From assembly GCA_905221605.1 (NCBI GenBank), contig CAJNDS010002247.1:62001-126000 (forward strand): a stretch of DNA of 64,000 bases. The letters are read 5' to 3'. Under the pieces are notes generated by a model. It ran no database searches, was not told the DNA's origin, and worked only from the letters and a program-made list of their open reading frames with translations. The position numbers were made by a program, and so were the translations under genes. Below are positions 52,201 to 62,121 of this stretch, piece by piece (within the stretch, counting starts at the first letter, position 1; each line of letters starts with the position of its first letter). The stretch is from Symbiodinium natans (lineage: Eukaryota > Sar > Dinophyceae > Suessiales > Symbiodiniaceae).

Positions 52201-55200
52201 GCTCGAGCCGGCGCGGCGAAAGACCTGCTGCTTCGGGGAGAGTCAGGAAAGGGGCTTTCGCGGGAGGAGAATTCAACTTGCGGGTCTACATAACTCGCTG
52301 GAACTAACTCCCGTCACTAAACCCATCTAAACCCCAAACCCTAAACCCGAAACCCGAAACCCTAAACCCTAAACCCCAAACCCTAAACCCGAAACCTTAA
52401 ACCCTGAACCCTAAACACTACACCCTATAAACCCTAGACCACAGCACTCGAACGACTTCGGCGCACTGGAGCACTGATGGCACCTCCTGGTCCTTGCGGT
52501 ACGACAGCAAGCCGACCGTGGAGATGCCACACAAGGCGACCAGCACACCTCCAACGCTTAAGAGGTATAAGGGGGGACCCTAGAAGGTTAGGGTTTAGGG
52601 TTTAGGGTTTAGGGTTTGGGGTTTAGGGTTTAGGGTTTAGGGCTTAGGATTTAGGGATTAGGGTTTTAAGGGGTATCAGGGGGGACCCTGAATCTTATTC
52701 CCCTCTATAGCCCTGATTCAGTCCCTATATGCCTAAGTAGCCCCCAGACAACCCCCAAAGTCCAGGTTGTGGCCCAGACTTGTCCGCACAGGCTTCGTTT
52801 TGGGAGGAAAGAGATGCTACCCGCTGGCATCTTGGGTGCCCCCATGTGCCCCCCCCTGGCACGACAACAGCTGCACCGCTTGTCCAAAAGCACATCTTCT
52901 TCCCAACGCTGGGAACTGTCTTGCTGTTGGTTCGTAGGGAATGAGGGAATGAGGTACCCTATGTAATCCCTTAACGGATTTCTACAGGGGGATAGAAGGA
53001 ACCTCATTCCCTCATTCCCTCATCCACAGTAAGATACGGGCCTGGCACCAGGAAGGACAGGTCGCTCTTAGGATCCTCCCAAGCGGGAACGGGTTTAGGC
53101 TTTAGGTTCTAGGGTCTAGGGTTTAGGGTTTAGGGTTTAGGGTTTAGGGTTTAGGGTTTAGGGTTTAGGGTTTAAATTTTAGGGTTTAGGGTTTAGGAAC
53201 TCCGCTGGGCTAGGGCGGCTAGGGGGCTTTCCTCGTGCCCTCCAACCCTGTGCAGCTCAACAAATCTGGCTCTTTCAGGGGGCCCCCTGAACCCTAAACC
53301 CTAAACCCTAAACCCTATTCCCTAAACCCTAAACCCTAAACCCTAAACCCTGTCCTGCACGTAGGCCACCACGGCGCCCGTGACCATGCCCAGACCGACG
53401 CACAAAGGGAAGCCGATGGCGTTCCCCATCATCCCGATGCCTGGCCGGCTTAAGGATTCTTCTGTTACAACTTCTGGGGCTTTTGGGAAAATAAGGGGTC
53501 AGGATTATGGGCCTTTGGGGGGGGGGGGGGGGAGAGTTTAGGGCATCTTGGGGGGGTTTAGGATCTAGCAAGACACGAGTCTCCTCACAGGACCGGTGCA
53601 GCAGGTGCCTTTGCACAGCAAGATGTTCGCCAGGTTCCAGACCTGAGCAGCGTAGCTCCGGTGCCGCTTCAAGCCCACGAGGCCCCAAGACACGCGGACA
53701 CACATCCTCGAAGCGCGCGTAGTGCAAGCGAGGGTCTACGCCACCGAACATCCCCCAGAGGTAGCCTGGATTCCCAGCTCTTCTGGTGTCTAAGGGAGCA
53801 GGATACTGCTGCTTTCCCTGATCCACAACAAGGACCATAGGGCATGGCAGACACTCCTAGAGAGGGGGGCTCGGGATCCCTAAGCGCCTCGTCACACCCC
53901 CGGTTCACCCTGGTTTTTGAGAGGTTGGTTTGGGCCCAGGAATCCACTGCTTATCCAGGAATCCACTGCTTACAGGAAGGGCCCCCCTGGAGCCTTTCAA
54001 ACCCAAAAGCCTGGAATGATGTTGAATATGAATATGATGGTCATCATTCTTCAGTCCAATTGCGGTTGCCAGTTATCAAGAATTCTGTAGTTGCAATGCC
54101 CTTCGGTTTGAGTCGGGGCGTTCACGTCCTGGGTGCAGGGATCCATGCCAGGTTGCATTCCATCGAGTGTCCGACGCCTGCCCGCACTGTCTACACACCC
54201 TATCGCCTTAACACCCCTCACAAACCCCAACAACTGCCGATACAGACACTGTGGCAGCAGATTGTAATGTTTGCGTGGCTTCAGTGGCTTTCTCGGACTG
54301 TGCAGGATCTTATGCAAGCACATGCAAGCACGTACCGGCGTCTTCAGTGGCCGCACAAACCAATGAATCCTTTCAGGTGATCATGCGGCTCTGCCACCAA
54401 GGCACCTGAAATTTCCTCAAGGTACGGGGTGGTGAAGTCCTAGGAAAAGCAAGCCACTCTGCACAATGTCTGACAAAAGAAGCCAGCACATACCTTCAAC
54501 AGGATGCCATGGACACCCTGGTTGCAGCCCTCACCCCAAAGCCCCCAACAAAATCCTGAAACCATCTGCCAAACCCAAGATCTCTCGCCAAGCGACGTAG
54601 CGCTCGCCGCCGGACCCAAAAGTGCCCCCGATGAAGCCCACGACGAAGCCCGTGATTAGGAAGGACAGGGTGAAGTTGACGTAGTACAACCTCAAGAATC
54701 AAGTTCAAATTGTGGCGCTGGGGGCCCATATATATATATATATATACATACGTATATATGGGTCCAACGCAGCTTGACATTGATGGCCTTGCCTTGCAAG
54801 CGTCTGACATGGCTACCCGGCTACGGAAGCTTCGACCCATCCCACACCTGAGATCCTCAAGAAGCGCAGGCGAGGAGCTGGAAGGGCATCACCTCTCAGC
54901 ATGGATGGACAATGGAGGCCTGAAGCCTTTGCAGCCTCTCCACCGCCTCATCCTACCATACCTCGAGCCCCGCTACTGCTGCGAACAAAGAGTCATCCAA
55001 GCCCATCTCCGACGCCAAAGCCTTGTTGAGCCCTAGGCCCTAAACCCTGAAACCCCTTTGGACCCCAAAAACCTAAACCCTAAACTCTAAACCCTAAAAC
55101 CCTAATTCCCTAATTCCCTAAACCCGAATTCCCTAATTCCCTGACTAATTCCCTGAACCCGAAACCCTAAACCCTAAACCCTAAACCCTAGACCCTAAAC

Positions 55201-56110
55201 CCTAAACCCTAAACCCTAAACCCTAAACCCTAAACCCTAAACCCTAAACCCTAAACCCAGCCTACTTCCCTAAACCCGGAACCCTAAACCCTAAACCCTA
55301 AACTTCAGGAAGTCGGTCCTTGGATGCGAGGACCAGCGTCACGCTCCAGCTGCCCCAGCAGATCAAGGCCCCAAGCGCCATGACCAGGCCCAGGGAGTAG
55401 CTGGTGGGAACCTCGCTAGGGTTTAGGGTTTAGGGTTTCGGGTTTAGGGGTGGGGGTTTAGGGTTTAGGGTTTAGGGGTTTTGGGTTTGGGCTTTAGGGT
55501 TTGGAGTTTGGGGGTTAGGGTTTCGGGTTTAGGGTTTAGGGTTTGGGGGTTTAGGGTTTGGGGTTTGGGGGTTGGGGTTTAGGGGTTAGGGGTTTTGGGT
55601 TTGGGCTTTGAGGGTTTAGGGTTTAGGGTTTGGGGTCTGGGGTTTGGGGGTTGGGGGTGGGGGGTTGCGGGTTGCGGGTTGGGGGGTTTGGGGTTTGTGG
55701 TTTGGGATACGGCAAGAGCATGCCACCTGGTCCAATGCTCAAGAAAGGAGCAGGAGGAGTAGATAGCAGAGTAAACCCCAAATCCTGAACCCTAAACCTA
55801 GTTCATTGTTGGATAGTAATAAAAATTAAAATTTTATTCCTTATTGGGGTTAAGTACCCTTAAAAATGTAAAATGGTACCCAACTATGACTAAGAAACCC
55901 CAAGCCCTCTGCAGTGTCAAGATCGGAATGTCGGGAGTGTAGGAGGGGAATGCGGTGGCTTGGGGCTCGGGTGCGGACAAGCTTGTACCTTTCAACATCT
56001 GACAACGCTGACCACGCAACCCTCTAGAACCTTTCTAACCCTAAACCCGAAACCCTAAACCCCAAACCAAAACCCCGAAACCTAAGCTTCCGCCCCAAAG
56101 GAACGAACAT
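47405..56110 (-). CDS. TMEM144/ureide-permease-like (GRP/DMT superfamily) membrane transporter, multi-exon gene
   Basis: Eighteen minus-strand exons join in one frame from an ATG (56110-56108) to a TAG (47407-47405), giving about 370 residues with roughly ten hydrophobic segments. Family signatures: the first membrane segment has ICWGSW; then NFTLSFLITGF; GYLWGMFGG followed by NLANILL; MMGNAIGFPLCVGLGMVTG; VVGGVLVALCGI; KLVVCITGGLLLGF; LLSMLGGFILC; GQSAPLVGILWGTFFFKD; and a last segment LFATAIALIAATW before a basic tail KQKKPPDAQD. These match the order in TMEM144-like and ureide-permease-like carriers of sugars or small metabolites; the substrate cannot be read. It should be an integral membrane protein. 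Twelve donors are GT and five are GC, and all junction phases agree except exon 2 to exon 3, where a small exon is probably missing. The coding part is about 1.1 kb in 8.7 kb; introns hold TTTAGGG arrays. The family call is inference from motifs. Confidence 0.8.
47501..47525 (-). CDS. transporter exon 17 (25-nt micro-exon)
   Basis: Reads GFVRGTWG between TGCTCAG and GGC|GTAAGT. Splice sites are strong on both sides and the phases fit exons 16 and 18. Confidence 0.7.
47819..47897 (-). CDS. transporter exon 16 (TM10)
   Basis: Reads VGLHCEVLFATAIALIAATW then PKIFG. The acceptor is GTCTTTAG, itself telomere-like, and the donor is the textbook AC|GTGAGT. Confidence 0.8.
48359..48560 (+). repeat. 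(TTTAGGG)n array
   Basis: About 28 units within the intron between transporter exons 15 and 16. Confidence 0.98.
49412..49501 (-). CDS. transporter exon 15 (TM9)
   Basis: Reads LTISYCIGQSAPLVGILWGT then FFFKDLLLS. The QxAPLVxxLWGxxxFKE-like motif is the most diagnostic segment. The donor is G|GTTTAGGG, a telomeric unit. Confidence 0.88.
49538..49634 (+). repeat. (TTTAGGG)n array
   Basis: About 14 units, in the intron between transporter exons 14 and 15. Confidence 0.97.
49741..49782 (-). CDS. transporter exon 14
   Basis: A 42-nt exon, SGFFFFNLGNKSM, linking TM8 and TM9. GC donor (A|GCCGCT); phase 1 matches on both sides. Confidence 0.75.
   Translation of the reverse strand, partial: APGSSSSTWATSP
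49924..49997 (-). CDS. transporter exon 13 (TM8)
   Basis: Reads GYRAVPLKCHLLSMLGGFIL followed by CASA. The family has a similar short basic loop followed by LxGG. GC donor (C|GCGTTT). Confidence 0.8.
50199..50269 (-). CDS. transporter exon 12 (TM7)
   Basis: Reads VMLPLITACPIEGGAGTNF. The acceptor is CTTGGAAG and the donor is of GC type (CTCAG|GCCCCC); the phase agrees with the next exon. Confidence 0.6.
51032..51115 (-). CDS. transporter exon 11 (TM6)
   Basis: Reads TRRKLVVCITGGLLLGFSNI then GVGPLIRR. Basic residues precede a glycine-rich membrane segment, as in the second half of the family. Acceptor GTAGAG, donor AGG|GTCTTT. Confidence 0.8.
51395..51483 (-). repeat. (CCCTAAA)n array
   Basis: About 12 units, in the intron between transporter exons 10 and 11. 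Confidence 0.97.
51713..51876 (+). repeat. (GGGGCTTT)n 8-bp tandem repeat
   Basis: About 20 near-perfect 8-nt units continuing directly from a TTTAGGG block. Frames through it are low-complexity (GLWGFGAL, KAPKPQSP) and not genes. Confidence 0.97.
52484..52556 (-). CDS. transporter exon 10 (TM5)
   Basis: Reads VGGVLVALCGISTVGLLSYR followed by KDQE. The acceptor is CTCTTAAG. The donor GAG|GTGCCA is preferred because it keeps frame with the next exon. Confidence 0.8.
52936..53020. mobile_element. Hairpin (MITE-like) element
   Basis: Arms AGGGAATGAGGGAATGAGGT and the complement at 53001-53020, about 20 bp perfect, in the intron between transporter exons 9 and 10. Confidence 0.65.
53047..53075 (-). 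CDS. transporter exon 9 (micro-exon)
   Basis: A 29-nt exon DPKSDLSFLV between GGGAG and a GC donor (GT|GCCAGG). It repairs the phase between exons 8 and 10. Confidence 0.65.
53100..53195 (+). repeat. (TTTAGGG)n array
   Basis: About 11 units between transporter exons 8 and 9. Confidence 0.95.
53349..53440 (-). CDS. transporter exon 8 (TM4)
   Basis: Reads GIGMMGNAIGFPLCVGLGMV then TGAVVAYVQDR. The donor is AGG|GTTTAGGG, so the telomeric array starts at intron base 1. Confidence 0.85.
53609..53642 (-). CDS. transporter exon 7
   Basis: A 34-nt exon, VWNLANILLCK. Its donor is AAAG|GCACCTG, a GC-type site supported by the exact phase and the family-like sequence made with the next exon. Confidence 0.75.
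53740..53789 (-). CDS. transporter exon 6 (start of TM3)
   Basis: Reads TRRAGNPGYLWGMFGG between CCCTTAG and GGC|GTAGAC. The NPxxxxxMFGG pattern is typical of the third segment of TMEM144/UPS-like carriers. Confidence 0.75.
54406..54439 (-). CDS. transporter exon 5
   Basis: Reads DFTTPYLEEIS between TTTTCCTAG and G|GTGCC. Phase 0 in and phase 1 out match both neighbours. Confidence 0.6.
54494..54529 (-). CDS. transporter exon 4
   Basis: A 36-nt in-phase exon, GCNQGVHGILLK, with a good donor AAG|GTATGT. It is a hydrophilic loop between TM2 and TM3. Confidence 0.6.
54597..54690 (-). CDS. transporter exon 3 (TM2)
   Basis: Reads LYYVNFTLSFLITGFVVGF followed by IGGTFGSGGERY. Entry phase is 2 while the previous exon leaves in phase 0, so a micro-exon probably lies between. 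The donor is TAC|GTCGCT. Confidence 0.75.
55158..55302 (-). repeat. (CCCTAAA)n array at transporter exon 2
   Basis: In gene sense it begins with GTTTAGGG at 55303, the first base after exon 2. Confidence 0.95.
55304..55415 (-). CDS. transporter exon 2 (TM1)
   Basis: Reads EVPTSYSLGLVMALGALICW then GSWSVTLVLASKDRLPE. The 3' splice site is CCCTAG, the mutated last unit of a CCCTAAA array. The 5' site of the following intron is GTTTAGGG, the first unit of another array. Confidence 0.8.
56082..56110 (-). CDS. transporter exon 1 (start)
   Basis: The ATG opens MFVPLGRKL and the exon ends AG|GTTTCGGGG (phase 2). Phase 2 matches the next exon, which begins with one completing base. The start is inferred from that phase match; an upstream untranslated exon cannot be excluded. 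Confidence 0.55.
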
Positions 56111-57189
56111 GGCGCGGGCCGCTGCTCGCCGCTGCCACGGCTGCGGGACGTCCCGTAGCCCGCAAGGGGAGCCGTGTTCAGGTCGAGTGGTATGTCGGTC
56201 TATATCGGCTTAGGGAGGTGTGGAAGGGTTTACACAGGTCTGCTTCGCGTTGTGCTGGGTTTAGAATGGGTCTGTGCGGATTGGTGGTTGGCGGTTGTTT
56301 GCGTCCGGAGTGCTGGAGAGAGACGGTTTGGGGCCCATGGTCACTGCTGCAGCTGGTGGAGGCACCTGTTGATGTCTGATGGCTCTTGGAGAACTGCGAA
56401 GGCTCATGACCCGGCACTCGGAAGATCGGAAGACCCCGATCAGCAACCCAGCACAGAGCGAGACTCTCATCTCAACTGCTTCAACCCGCCTGCGCGCTTT
56501 GAGAATTACTCGTCAGAGTGAAAGCAGGAGCCCGCAGCAGTTTTCGAGAGAAACATCTTTGAGGCTCCCGGCCGACTTTGGCGGGCGCGCGCGCGAGGCG
56601 TGCGCGGCGTAGCCTCTTCGCCTGGGGAGGCTTCCTACTGGCTTCTTTGGCTCCTTGGTTGGGAATTTTGGATTTAGGCACCCTATATCACCTCTAAGGA
56701 GGGTTCTGCAAATGGATACACTGCAAGATACCTCATTCCCCGAATTCCAGACCTAGGTTTCTAGGCGGCCCGCACATGGGCACGGGCCCAAACCTTGACG
56801 CTTGGCCCGGCTTGACTTCAACCATGCTGCCGCGTGATGCTCTGTGGCCTCCACTTTTCAGAAACTGAAACACAGCTCCCTGAAAAGGAAGCGGCTCTAA
56901 CTGGTCCACCAGAGTGTCTCCGGCTGCAGCCTGAGACACCCGAGCGCAGTCCGAGAAGAAACCACCGAGAGGTGCAAGATGAAAAAAAAACATGTAGGCC
57001 ACCACAAAACCTAAACACTTGCTTAAAAAAAAACAAGGCCATCCTCATCCTCGACCCCCGAAACCCTGCAACCGAAACCCTGAAACCCTGACACCCTGAA
57101 ACCCCTAAACCCTACACAATACGCCCTACAGCAAACATCCCCAAGAACCCCGAAGACTTTGAGCCTTTGAGGTCACGGCTGGGTGGGAC

Positions 57190-57250
57190 CTCGGCCCTCG
57201 CCCGCAGGGTCCGCGGTGCTGGGCCACCGCCTCCCTCGGTGCGGGAGAGT
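57190..57250 (-). CDS. exon of an unrecognised gene
   Basis: Reads SPAPREAVAQHRGPCGRGP between TTTCTTCAG and AG|GTCCCA. It is the last exon-like piece before the transporter start. Confidence 0.5.
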
Positions 57251-57624
57251 CTGAAGAAAGGATTGAGGGGGTTAGGTAGTTTAGGGTTTAGGGCTTAGGG
57301 CTTAGGGTTTAGAGTTTAGGATTTAGGGTTTAGGGTTTAGGGCCGGTTTACTTTGGGGCATTTCTCAAAATAGGGAGGCTTAGATACCCCAAAGTAGAGG
57401 CTTCCCCCTAAAGAGGCAACCCCCTGTTCTACCCCCTGTGTTGGGAGAACCCCACTGGGTGGGAGTCCCAGGTTCACACTCCCACGACCTCAAGAATTTC
57501 CCGATCTTCTCTCTACTTGCCTCTGCTTCGGGCGGTGGCTCCGAACAACCAGGGTCTAGGGTCTAGGGTCTAGGGTTTCGGGCATAAGCTTTATAGGGTT
57601 TAGGGTTCAGGGTTTAGGGTTTGC

Positions 57625-57705
57625 TTGGGTGCTGCGGGTGTCCATGCAGCATCGCCGCGCCTCCGCCAGCGTGTCCTTCGGCATGTTCGGATCGACGACT
57701 CGCGC
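57625..57705 (-). CDS. exon of an unrecognised gene
   Basis: Reads ARVVDPNMPKDTLAEARRCC then MDTRSTQ. Acceptor GTGCGAG, GC donor (CAA|GCAAAC) next to a TTTAGGG block. Confidence 0.6.
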
Positions 57706-57971
57706 CTCGCACCGTTTAGGGCTCAAGCTCAGCCAAACGATGCCCCAGGGTCCCAGAGAACTCGGGGCCCAGAAAACGAAGCCTTAAGGTTCGTTAACCG
57801 TTGTTGAGGTCTGAGGCGTCCGGCATCCACCACGGGCACCGACGAGGCCACCGAACCGGTGCGACCTGAGAGCGAAGCCGCCAGAGGTTGCTGTTGCCTT
57901 CTTGTTTCTGCAGCAGGTTTCGGGTTTAGGGTTCAGGGTTGAGGGTTTAGGGTTTAGGGCTTAGGGAACAC

Positions 57972-58053
57972 GGCAAAGAAGCGCTGAAATAGGATGGATG
58001 AGAGAATGGTGCTGGTTCTAGGCAGCAGGAACCACAGCGCTTCGGCAGCTTGA
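57972..58053 (-). CDS. exon with hydrophobic segment, unrecognised gene
   Basis: Reads QAAEALWFLLPRTSTILSSI then LFQRFFA, a likely membrane-associated helix. Acceptor GGACCAAG, donor GCC|GTGTTC. Confidence 0.55.
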
Positions 58054-58239
58054 CTTGGTCCTCTACCTGCCGTCGCCATGGGCACCTGGCCGGCCCAGAT
58101 TTCAGGGTTCAGGGTTTAGGGTTTAGGGTTTAGGGTTTAGGGTTTAGGGTTTACGGTTTACGGTTTAGTTTGTTCCTGAATGCTCGGCGGCGCTACAGCC
58201 TGCTGCAGCTCTGACCTTCCTAGGGCTTAGAAGTACCAC

Positions 58240-58287
58240 AGAGCACCGAGTCGGCGGAATCCCCCTCTCATAGGCATACCGTCGAGC
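58240..58287 (-). CDS. exon of an unrecognised gene
   Basis: Reads ARRYAYERGIPPTRCS between CTCTGCAG and TCT|GTGGTA. Confidence 0.5.
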
Positions 58288-59035
58288 CTGCAGAGGGCTC
58301 TTTGCTGCAAAGCCTACTGGCGTCCCTAAACCCTAAACCCTAAACCCTAAACCCTAAACCCCAAACCCTAAACCCTAAACCCTAAACCCTGAACCCCAAA
58401 ACCCTAAACCCCCCAAATAACACTAAACATCCCGAAGCCCTACCTGAAACCCTGGCCTTGAGCACCGACAGCGCCCTGGGGCCCCACTCCTGGGCGCGAT
58501 CTGGGCTTCGGACCGGGTTTCAGATTCGAGGGTTTAGGGTTTAGGGGTTTAGGGTTTGGGGTTTAGGGTTTAGGGTTTAGGGTTCTAGGGAGGGTTTAGG
58601 GGTTTAGGGTTGTAGGGTTTTGGGGTTTTAAGGTCTTTGCGTTTAGAGTCTCAAGGTTTGACGGTTTTACGGTTTTAGGGTTTGGGGTGTAGGGGTTTTG
58701 GGTTGTAGGGTTTTGGGGTTGTAGGGGTTTTTCAGGGGTTTAGGGTCTTAGGGTTCTTGCTTTCGGGCTCTGGGGCTGCAGGACTCCAGGGGCTGAGACC
58801 CCACCCTCCCATCCACTCGAAGCCCTTTTTGGAGCCTCGCATCTGGGAGTTTACGAAGATAAGGGACCCCCCATATACCCCCCAAATAGTAGGATTCCCC
58901 TTCCGAATATCGCAAACCCCCCAAATTTCGCTTCGGGAAGGGAGTCTGCATATCTCCTACGGGGCCTCTTTCTGAGCCTCTCAGGTCGCGTCCATGCGCT
59001 GGTGCCGCCTGGACCTGCGCGGCAGTAGGGTTTAG

Positions 59036-59165
59036 GGTTTAGGGTTCAGGGTTCAGGGTTCAGGGTTCAGGGTTCAGGGTTCAGGGTTCAGGGTTCAGGG
59101 TTAGGGTTTAGGGTTTGGGGTTTGGGGTTTGGGGTTTAGGATTTAGGGTTTAGGGTTTAGGGTTT
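59036..59165 (+). repeat. Array with a (TTCAGGG)n core
   Basis: Nine or so TTCAGGG units lie between TTTAGGG and TTTGGGG units. Confidence 0.95.
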
Positions 59166-59174
59166 AGCGGAGAC

Positions 59175-59271
59175 ATGCGTGTGTCCAAAATGCACGAGCA
59201 CGCGCCGAGGCCCTGGCTCGCCGTCCAGCCAGATCGCGCCGCGCTCGAACTGACGTGTCGCCAGGCCGCTG
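59175..59271 (-). CDS. exon of an unrecognised gene
   Basis: Reads SGLATRQFERGAIWLDGEPG then PRRVLVHFGHTH. Acceptor AAAGCCAG, donor CAT|GTCTCC. The plus strand is also open, but this frame has the more protein-like content. Confidence 0.55.
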
Positions 59272-59969
59272 CTGGCTTTGCTTCTGGCTTGAAGACTCTT
59301 CGGCTCCATGCTATCTTTCAAGTCTTGCAGACGTGATGCCAACAATCACATGAACAAGAACGATGATCCGATCCAAAAATCACCTCGTCCAAGAAGCAAA
59401 ATACATTGAACCACGAGCCCTCCACCACCCCCCTATCCCCCTGTTCCTGGCATTCCCTCCGAAACCCAAACCGTGGCAAAGAGAGTGGAGCCTTGGTTGG
59501 CAGCAGCACATACCTCGGGCCGGTCTCTCTGGCTCCGAAAAAGGGTCAGGATGTTAAATTCTTAGGTGGAGAGAAGACAAGGAATAATATATAGAACAGT
59601 CAGATTTCAACAAAAGACCTGAGCGTCCGAAGGCAGAACGGTGCCAGGAATCTGGTCCCTCCGCTTCTTCTCACTGAGCTTTCGGGGTTTTAGAGGGCTT
59701 TAGGGGTTCTAGAGTGGTTTTAGGGGGCTTTAGGGGTTTTAGGGGGTTTTTAGGGGGTATTTAGGGGCTTCAAGGGGTTTTAGGGGGTTTTCAGGGGTTT
59801 TTAGGGGTTTTCGGGGGGGCCTTTTTAGGGGCTTCAGGGGGGGTTTTTGGGGGGGGCTTTTCTGTGGGCAGGCCACTCGGTAACTTGGTCGTCGAAGTCC
59901 AGCTCTGGTTCGAGGAGGCAGTCCTTCGAAGAGGGGCTTCTTGAACGTGTCTTGATGTACGCTGTATTC

Positions 59970-59979
59970 TACATTATTC

Positions 59980-60030
<51 letters not shown>

Positions 60031-60242
60031 ATTTATATTTATTTATTTATGTTTATATTTATATCTATATCTATATTTATATTTAGATTTATATTTACAT
60101 TTATATTTATATATATATATATATATGTATATCCTCATACATATATATATATATATATTTATTTATTTATTTGTTTTTTTTACTTATTTATTTGTTTATT
60201 TATTTATTTGTTTGTTTATTTGTTTATTTGTTTATTCATTTA
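59970..60242. repeat. TA and TTTA microsatellite cluster
   Basis: A (TA)n run is followed by (TTTA)n and TTTG/TTTA mixtures. Confidence 0.95.
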
Positions 60243-60809
60243 GGCTTTAGGGCTCCAAGGCTGTCGGGCCTCAGGGTTTTAGGACTTTAGGTCATTTAAG
60301 GTGTTAGGGCTTGGGGGTTTTTGGGGCTTCGAGGGTTTTCCTATGAGGGTTTGGTCTCGATAGCCCTCGCTGACACTCGACTCACACTCAAGACAGACGT
60401 TTTGGAGTTGCGAGTTGCGGGATTCCTCTGGCAGCGACGCGGATGAGCAGGAGGACTCATGAGGTCCTGCTTTCAGGGAACGCGTTTTAGAGCTTATGGG
60501 TGAAGTTCATGAACGAATGAAGAGGCTGAGCTGAATGCTACCGGGAACAGACAGCAAGAAGCTCGAAGTCCGGTGTGTCTGGGCTGTCTGGGCTGGCTTG
60601 TGCAGTCCATGAAGGCTCTCGGTGGTCGAAACCCAGGCAAGCTTTCACAAAGCCCCAACACAGACGCCATCATCCTGTCCGAAACATGGGTAATCCTATG
60701 GCCTCTCTGGACCAAAGCTTCATCCCCCAAATTCTAAAGACCTCTGATGCTCCCTGCTTTCTGCACACGAAGCCCCTCACCGTGGGCCATGGACGATCAA
60801 AGGGTTTTG

Positions 60810-60990
60810 GAGGGGTTTAGGGTTTAGGGTTTAGGGTTTAGGGTTTAGGGTTTAGGGTTTAGGGTTTAGGGTTTAGGGTTTAGGGTTTAGTTTAGGGTTG
60901 AGGGTTTAGGGTTTCGGGTTTAGGGTTCAGGGTTTAGGGTTTAGGGTTTAGTGTGTAGGGTGCAAGGTTTAGGGCTTAGGGTTTCGAATC
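60810..60990 (+). repeat. (TTTAGGG)n array, degenerate at right
   Basis: Eleven perfect units followed by mutated ones. Confidence 0.95.
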
Positions 60991-61024
60991 TTAGGTTGGG
61001 TTTTGGAGGGGTTTTCTGGGGAGC

Positions 61025-61067
61025 CTTGCGATGTCGAGGATCGCTCTCCCGACTCGGGGTTCACGAC
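61025..61067 (-). CDS. exon of an unrecognised gene
   Basis: Reads VVNPESGERSSTSQ between GCCGCAG and a GC donor (AAG|GCTCCC). Confidence 0.5.
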
Positions 61068-61083
61068 CTGCGGCGCTGAAGTA

Positions 61084-61200
61084 ACCCTAAACCCTAAACC
61101 CTAAACCCTAAACCCCAAACCCTAAACCCTAAACCCTAAACCCTAAACCCTGAACCCTAAACCCTAAACCCTAAACCCTAAACGCCAAACCCCAAACCCT
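61084..61200 (-). repeat. (CCCTAAA)n array
   Basis: Opposite in orientation to the array at 60810-60990; the exon 61025-61067 lies between the two. Confidence 0.95.
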
Positions 61201-61901
61201 TAGACTCGACCCTTGGATGTGGAGAAATCTCGGCTCAAGGGACTAAAGAAAAGACCCTTATGAGGGACCTAAGGGGTCATTTGGGGGTTATTTGGGGGCT
61301 ACCTAGCTGTATAGGGATTATACAGGCATACGTGGTGGACTGCGTAAGGATTTTCATGCTGACAGTCACATCTTCAACCCTCCAGCGCAACCTCACGATG
61401 TTCAATTGTCGACATCTGCGCTGCATGAGATGATCTTACGCCTGCTTTGCCTAAGCCACGCATGCACCACGTCTGCGCAACACCTCGCCTAGACTTCTCG
61501 CTCAGAGGTGCGATCAGTGAAGAGCCAATTTCGGTGTCTTCAGCACGTGATCCCTAAACCCCAAACCCTAAACCCCAAACCCTAAACCCTAAGCCCAGTG
61601 CTCCTGCCTGCACGTGATGCCTGCTGCGCGGAGAGCCTCGCAACTGCTCGTCTACGCGATACTGCACGCCTGCACCCCTCTGGCCCTTTCTGGCATCTGG
61701 CAGGGCTGTTTACGCAGAAATCTTCGGTTTAGGGTTTGGGGTTTACGGTTTGGGGTTTAGGGTTTAGGGTTTAGGGTTTAGGGTTTAGGGTTTAGGTTTA
61801 GGGTTTCAGATTTCTTTCTTTAAGCGAAGGCACCCCATACCCTTGAAGCCCCCTAAACCCCGCCTCGCGACTCGGGGGCATCCGGGAAGGGCGGCACGTA
61901 C

Positions 61902-61927
61902 CTCCGAAGACACGATCTTGCGCACCA
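61902..61927 (-). CDS. micro-exon of an unrecognised gene
   Basis: A 26-nt exon, VRKIVSSE, ending with the near-consensus donor GAG|GTACGTG. Confidence 0.5.
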
Positions 61928-62121
61928 CTCAGTCCCCCGCAGGAGTCTTGAGTTCTGGATTCTTTCGGTGTTCGCACTCTGGATATGTAGGGTTAGGGTT
62001 AGGGTGAAGGTTAGGGTAACGGACTGTTATGGACGGTTAGGTTAGCGGGTTGGAGTCAGGGTCAGGGTCAGGGTCCGGGTTGGGGGCTAGGGGTAAGGGC
62101 AAGGGCCCCAAAACCCTAAAC

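Noticed and set aside
56108-56183. Plus-strand start MARAAARRCHGCGTS as a divergent gene
   Set aside because: The minus strand here supplies an ATG and a phase-matching first exon of the transporter.
61220-61240. CTCGGCTCAAGG as a dinoflagellate spliced-leader relic
   Set aside because: It matches only the last few bases of the known leader; no full leader sequence was found in the window.
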